Assembly: GCA_963709175.1 (NCBI GenBank)
Contig: CAVPVK010000002.1
Location: 62,001-126,000 of the forward strand
Length of the DNA stretch: 64,000 nucleotides
Direction: 5' to 3'
Source: JANXQG01 sp963709175
GTDB taxonomy: Bacteria; Planctomycetota; Planctomycetia; Pirellulales; Thermoguttaceae
The position numbers and the translations under genes were made by a program. The notes below the pieces were generated by a model that saw only the letters and a list, made by a program, of their open reading frames with translations, ran no database searches and had not been told where the DNA came from. Positions 59,503 to 64,000 of this stretch are shown piece by piece. The first letter of the stretch is position 1. Every line of letters begins with the position of its first letter.

Positions 59503-59860
59503 ATTGAATTCCTTTCAAGAAAGTTGGTCGATGTCAAAGACAGGCTGACGAGGAACGACTTTGGCCGGCGCAACGTCGGCGACGGGCAAATCTCCAGGCG
59601 CTGCCTAACAATCCCCAGGCGGGACTACGGCAAGGATATAACGGGGGAATCGTGAGAATGACACGATGGCCGTCGCGGCGCCTGCGAAAAGCGCCAGAGG
59701 TTTGCCTTGAGGTTTCTTGCGGCGGCCCTTGGTGGGGAACGCGGAACCGGCTCGCGGCGAGGCAAAGACTTCGGCCAGCGCCGCGGCGGCAGGGTCGCGC
59801 AAGGGCTGCGACTTGGGGAGGACGGCCGGAGAGAGTTTATGCCGGAGCGACTGGTCGTAG
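59503..59860. other. Intergenic region with no supported gene
   Basis: A minus-strand frame at 59605-59871 contains a hydrophobic stretch (PLALFAGAATAIVSFSRFP) but has no ribosome site and is probably chance or a remnant. Confidence 0.4.
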
Positions 59861-61270
59861 GCCAACCGCACCGGCGGGAGCTACGCGACCGGCCCCAACA
59901 ACGAGCTGCTCAACGACGGCACATATGCCTACACCTACAACGCCGACGGGGAATGCACGTCGTAAACGAGCGATAGCAATCGCGCCTTGGTGACCGAGTA
60001 CGCCTGGGACAACGGCGGCCGTTTGACGACAGTGACCACGCTGGACAACAACGTCCCGACGCAGACGGTGACCTACATTTACGATGCCTTCGACCGCTGG
60101 GTGGGGGAGACGGTGGTGGTGGCCGGCCAGGCGGCGCAGCAGACGCGGTTCATTTATGACGGCAACGAGATCGTCCTGCAGTTCAACGGCACTGGCGCAG
60201 GCAGTCTCGGGTATTCGAGCCTGAGCCACCGTTATCTCTGGGGTCCGGCGATGGGCCAACTGTTGGCCGACGAGCAGCTCACGACAACAGGGGCGAGTGT
60301 GCTCTGGGCCCTGGGCGACAACCAGAACACGGTCCGGGACTTGGTGAGCTACAGCTCGGGCACGAGTTCGGTCGTGGACCACGTCCTGTATTCGGCCTTT
60401 GGGCAGGTTCTGAGCCAGACGAACGAGAGCAGTAGCCCGGCGAGCGTGGCGACGGTGGATTGCCTGTTCGGCTACACGGGTCGGCCGCTGGACACGGCAA
60501 CCAACTTGCAGAACAACTTGAACCGGTGGTATAATGCGGAGCGCGGTCGGTGGCTGAGCCAGGATCCGATCGGCTTTGGCGGTTTGGATGCGAACCTTTA
60601 TCGGTACTGCGGGAACGGGCCGGCGAACGCGGTGGATCCCTTTGGCACGCTAACAATCCAACTGGCCTTCCAACCACAGAGTTGGTGGGACTGGCGCCCG
60701 GCTCTCTCCGCTGGGTACGGTACGGTGACCTGGTATGATAGCTCCTCCGGCGTAGGCACGCCGCTTGCCAACATCGGCACTGCGCAAGTCCTGCCCTCGA
60801 TAGGCGAGGGGCCAACGGTGTATGGTGACATCGCACTCAACCCAGTATTTGGTGGCGGAACGATAACACAACAGCAGGCGAGCAGGGCAGAAGAACTCTC
60901 AACGAATGCCGCGAATGGACGTCGCGCTGGTGAAAGCAATGCCGACTATTTCAAACGGCTTATCACGTGGGCGAAGAATAATCTCGGCATGAGCCAGAAG
61001 CAGAAAGATGAGCTCATCAAGAAGATTTGCAAGGCCGCGGCGAAGGGGCCCGAGATGAGTGCGGCCGCTGGTTGGAGACCTGACATGACGCCGGAAGAGA
61101 AGGAACAATGGGAGCGCGAACAAGAGCAAGGGGCTGAGGAATTGCTTCATGCCACGAAAGATGTTCTGGAGGAAGCGACGCGAGCCGGAGAGGTGCCCCC
61201 GAGGCGGTCCCGTGACCGCTTCGATGAACGCCGGAGCATTCCAGGCCACGGCATGAGATTAAGGAGATAG
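59861..61270 (+). pseudogene. RHS-repeat protein 3' part with variable C-terminal tip
   Basis: The frame reads YD-repeat text (NELLNDGTYAYTYNADGECT), an in-frame TAA at 59963, then LVTEYAWDNGGRLTTVTTLD onward. The RHS-associated core is clear (VDHVLYSAFGQVLSQTNESS, FGYTGRPLDTATNLQNNLNR, WYNAERGRWLSQDPIGFGGL, NLYRYCGNGPANAVDPFG). After the core comes a unique ~210-residue C-terminus with a charged helical end (NADYFKRLITWAKNNLGMSQ, TPEEKEQWEREQEQGAEELL). In RHS proteins this region is often a toxin. The upstream shell is missing, so it is an orphan tip. The stop is followed by a gene 3 bases later. Confidence 0.8.
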
Positions 61271-61273
61271 AAG

Positions 61274-62286
61274 ATGATGAATTCGCGAAAAGGCATGGCG
61301 GTCGCTTTGCTCGGCCTCCTGTTCGTTGGGACACTCTGGGGTGGCATCGCATTGCTCATGTTGACGGCAAGAGAAACGGAGCAGAATGCCTACGCGTACG
61401 ATCGAATGGCGAAGCCCTCTTCGCACGTCGCGACTTTGACGCGGCGATCCGCGCATTTACCGACGCCATCCGACTCCGGCCAGCCGATGCACGCGCTTAT
61501 GAGCGGCGGGGCGCTGCCGAATTGCATAAGGGCGAACTTGACAAGTCAATCGCCGACTGCACGGAGGCGATCCGCCTCGACCGAGATTTTGGCGACGCTT
61601 ATGAAACCCGTGGCTGCGCTTACGACAACAAGGGTGACCTTGACAAGGCGGTTGGTGATTTCACGGCGGCGATCAAGATGGAAAGGCGCGCAGCGTACTA
61701 CGACTTACGAGGCAGTGCCTACGAGAAGAAGGGGCAATTCGATCGCGCGATTTCTGACTACACGCAAGCAATTCAGTTCGCGCCGGAGGACGCCGTTGCG
61801 TACCTCGCGCGGGCTTTTGCATTCGAGCGCGCGGGCCGTTGGCACGAAGCGTTGAAAGATTATGCCGAGGTAATTCGCCTGAATCCTTCGAACGGCGGCG
61901 CGTACGAACTTCGCGGTTGTGCTCGCAAGAAGAGACGGGACCTAGACGGGGCCATCGAAGACTTCAGCGAGGCACTTCGGCTGAACCCAGCTAACTATTT
62001 CACATATTTCAGCCGGGGGCTCGCTTGGTGCGGCAAGGCGGAATACGCCAAGGCCGTTGCCGATTTCGACCAAGTCATCCGCCTCAGGCCGCACGATGGC
62101 AAGGCGTTGTACATGCGAGGCGTTGCCTACCAAAACATGGGCGAAGCGGCCAAGGCAAAGATGGACTTCGCTCGTGCGGACAAACTTGGATACAAGCCTG
62201 AAGAGGAAAAGGAAGCGTTACCAGTGACTAAAGCTGGTAGTCAGACTGCTGGGGCCATGCGCGTTACCAGCAACCACCCGCAGTAA
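61274..62286 (+). CDS. Membrane-anchored TPR protein coupled to the RHS tip (frame-split)
   Basis: About 338 residues when joined. ATG 61274 has AGGAG within the RHS end. An N-terminal helix (GMAVALLGLLFVGTLWGGIA) is followed, after a break near 61413 (one missing G), by seven TPR units (LFARRDFDAAIRAFTDAIRL, HKGELDKSIADCTEAIRLDR to YAKAVADFDQVIRLRPHDGK). Tight coupling makes it a candidate partner of the RHS tip, for example an immunity or chaperone protein, but general TPR proteins are common here. Confidence 0.8.
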
Positions 62287-62290
62287 GCAA

Positions 62291-62578
62291 ATGATCGTCA
62301 CCGAACGCCACGCCGACGAGCCGAAGCCTGGACACTGCCGGTTCCAATTCAGCCTTGCTGAGTTGATCGCGCTGACCACAGTCATCTCGCTAGGGCTCTC
62401 AATCCTCAAGTGGTTTCCAGAGTCATGGCCGCTGATTGTATTTGTCGGCGTTTCTCTCGTGGCGATCCACCTCGACCGCCATCGTTCGTTGCAACCGATG
62501 GCAACGCTACTATTCGTCATCGTGACAGTGGTCATAACCGGCGTTCTGTTACCGATAATCATGCTGTATATGCGGTAA
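62291..62578 (+). CDS. Small three-TM hypothetical protein
   Basis: 95 residues starting five bases after the TPR stop, so probably in the same transcript. A short polar start (PKPGHCRFQFSLAELIALTT, again the planctomycete 'FQFSLxxL' pattern) is followed by membrane helices (ISLGLSILKWFPESWPLIVF, LLFVIVTVVITGVLLPIIML). Function unknown. Confidence 0.65.
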   Translation: MIVTERHADEPKPGHCRFQFSLAELIALTTVISLGLSILKWFPESWPLIVFVGVSLVAIHLDRHRSLQPMATLLFVIVTVVITGVLLPIIMLYMR

Positions 62579-62664
62579 CCGGAAGCATAAGCGACGAAAG
62601 GACGCAGGCCTTGCCAACGCTTCCGTTTACGACGGATATCATCTTCGGGGCACGGGCGGCCAAC

Positions 62665-62892
62665 TCATTGCAAAACGCGCCTGAAAGAAGCTCGCGATGC
62701 ATATCCGACAACCCGATAGCGGCATGGGCGGTTGACGGCGGCCAAGCTGGCGGCGTTGACGATTGTAGAGGCCGATAGTTGAGGCAGAACCGCGGCTGAC
62801 CGAGGGGTGGCTGCATCCACCGTGTTACCATGGCTGGCGCATGACTCAGGGTTGGAATGCTTCGCTACTGCTTTTCCATGCGGCTCTTTCAT
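62665..62892 (-). pseudogene. Possible 5' leader peptide region of a group II intron
   Basis: The minus strand reads MKEPHGKAVAKHSNPESCAS. It closely resembles the MKEPYGEGVAxHxGPESC peptide often annotated upstream of group II intron maturases. No RT follows it directly; the RT fragment at 57223 is 5 kb downstream on the same strand. It may be half of an intron split by rearrangement. The rest of 62579-62980 holds nothing else recognised. Confidence 0.4.
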
Positions 62893-62980
62893 CCGCTACT
62901 CCATGCCGGTTTTGACCGGCGCTTTCTCTGACCCCTTTTTTCCCCCCGATCGGATCCTCGCTCGACCGCAGTGAAAGTCC

Positions 62981-63756
62981 CTAGAGCGGTACGTCTTGAT
63001 TCCATGGCGCCTCTTCGGCGGAGCGAAGCAGCATGCGAAGTATTTCCTGTCGATAATACTCGAGTAACCTGGGTGCAGCGATCCCCTGTGGGCTTCCGAT
63101 CTCTGGAACGCCGTTCGGGAAGGGCCGAATCAGCGACAACACTTCCGACTCTTTTCGCGTCAGCATCCACAATAGACCCAAGCGATTTCGGTACGTTATA
63201 AAAACCCAAAAACGACCGGTTTTCATCTCAACTGCGTGCCGGCGATACTCGCTTTCGATTGCCTTCAGGCCGGCGCATTCCCTCAAGCCAAGGCTAGTGA
63301 GAAAGCTCTCGAAGCGCGGATCTGGTGCGATCAGGTTTTTTCCGATCTCCAGACCGGCGAAACAACCGCCCCACGAAGCGTTTCGCATTGCCAGCGAGCC
63401 CGGCCCAAGTTCGTGGAACTCGGGCGAGTCGTAGGCGCGATCGGGCATCGCAAACGCCTGTTCAATAATCGACTTCACATATTCCGGCGCGCGGGCGCCA
63501 GCAGGTCCTGTTGATCGTGGTTGCGAAGTCGTTGGTTTGCTCTGGCGTTTGGCATCGGAGTCTAATAGCAAATCAGCCCGGAGACGATATACATCGCCAA
63601 GGCAACACATGCCTCCACAAAGGACTGCTGAAGAATCTCCGATTGACCCCAACCGGTAAGCGGAGATCGACAGCCCAGCTCGTTGCACGCATTCGTAGCG
63701 GCTGTAGAACCCCAGAAATCGCCGAAAGCTGTCGAGTTGTTTGCAATAATCTTCAA
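62981..63756 (-). CDS. Hypothetical membrane-anchored protein (frame-split)
   Basis: From TTG 63756 the first frame gives about 64 residues ending in a helix (SFVEACVALAMYIVSGLICY). After a break near 63565 the second frame continues with a polar linker (SKPTTSQPRSTGPAGARAPE) and a folded domain (YVKSIIEQAFAMPDRAYDSP, FESFLTSLGLRECAGLKAIE, FWVFITYRNRLGLLWML). The TTG overlaps the stop of the upstream TPR gene (TTGA). The family is not recognised. Confidence 0.6.
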
Positions 63757-64000
63757 CGAAACGGCACGGGGTTGGCTTGACTAAGCTCTAGTTGCTTTGC
63801 GCGACTGATATCAGCTTCTGCCTTCTCCAATTCTCCCAATTTCTGGTACGCCACGCCGTGCGGTACTTTGCATTTCCAGCCGCCTCGTCCGCCGACAGAC
63901 CCGGTGCCAGAAAGATGATCAACAGTTCGTACATCGGCAGCGGGCAGTAACCTCTGGTCGCTATGGGCAAGGACACCAGCAACTCACAAACGACGGATTC
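63753..64000 (-). CDS. TPR protein, 3' end only (partial at window edge)
   Basis: The minus strand reads VPHGVAYQKLGELEKAEADI and SRAKQLELSQANPVPFR and a stop, the last TPR unit and tail of a protein that continues beyond the window. The frame further upstream (ELLIIFLAPGLSADEAAGNA) differs, so another indel probably lies near 63870. Confidence 0.5.

Overview
The window looks like a piece of a high-GC planctomycete chromosome. The signs are PEP-CTERM-anchored surface proteins, a secreted repeat protein with the planctomycete 'LExLExR' N-terminal motif, an ECF sigma factor coupled to a kinase-TPR receptor, many TPR proteins, RHS debris, and secreted carbohydrate-active enzymes. No rRNA, CRISPR array or prophage was found. 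There is one tRNA, Arg(ACG).

Layout. 1-13 kb: surface and signalling genes: a partial autotransporter-type PEP-CTERM protein, a LamG/Calx-beta/NHL protein, an ECF sigma plus Ser/Thr kinase-TPR operon, and a GloVer-repeat PEP-CTERM protein, with two copies of a ~521-bp repeat ending in a hairpin. 13-25 kb: small membrane and TPR proteins, motAB, an esterase, a spermidine-synthase-like methyltransferase, a DinB-fold protein, a GH26 mannanase, a K+-channel-like protein, a Tat-exported Gfo/Idh/MocA oxidoreductase and a nonsense-mutated Phd antitoxin. 25-34.5 kb: a phosphate module, pstSCAB plus phoB-phoR, with 11-bp-phased direct repeats (candidate Pho boxes) before pstS and phoB. 34.5-41 kb: a GH116 glycosidase coupled to a TetR regulator, divergent from a HlyD / ABC ATPase / ABC permease export operon. 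41.5-51 kb: two insertion sequences with clear target-site duplications, each splitting a reconstructable host gene, around a 1,349-aa autotransporter-repeat PEP-CTERM gene containing a 210-bp tandem array. 51-64 kb: an ankyrin-TPR giant, an LRR-type membrane protein, several small unknown proteins, group II intron remnants, an RHS tip with a coupled TPR gene, and further unknown or TPR genes.

At least fifteen otherwise well-conserved genes are each split between two frames, usually by one base. Both IS copies have perfect target-site duplications, which implies recent insertion, yet their transposases are also frame-split. The simplest reading is uncorrected single-base indels from long-read sequencing, although real pseudogenes (the ECF sigma fragment, the Phd antitoxin, the IS-interrupted genes, the intron and RHS pieces) are also present. 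Frame-split genes are annotated over their whole extent and the probable indel site is given.

Functional links: PhoR-PhoB probably controls pstSCAB under phosphate starvation. The TetR protein probably controls the adjacent export pump through a palindrome just before its first gene. The PEP-CTERM proteins would need an exosortase, which is not in this window.
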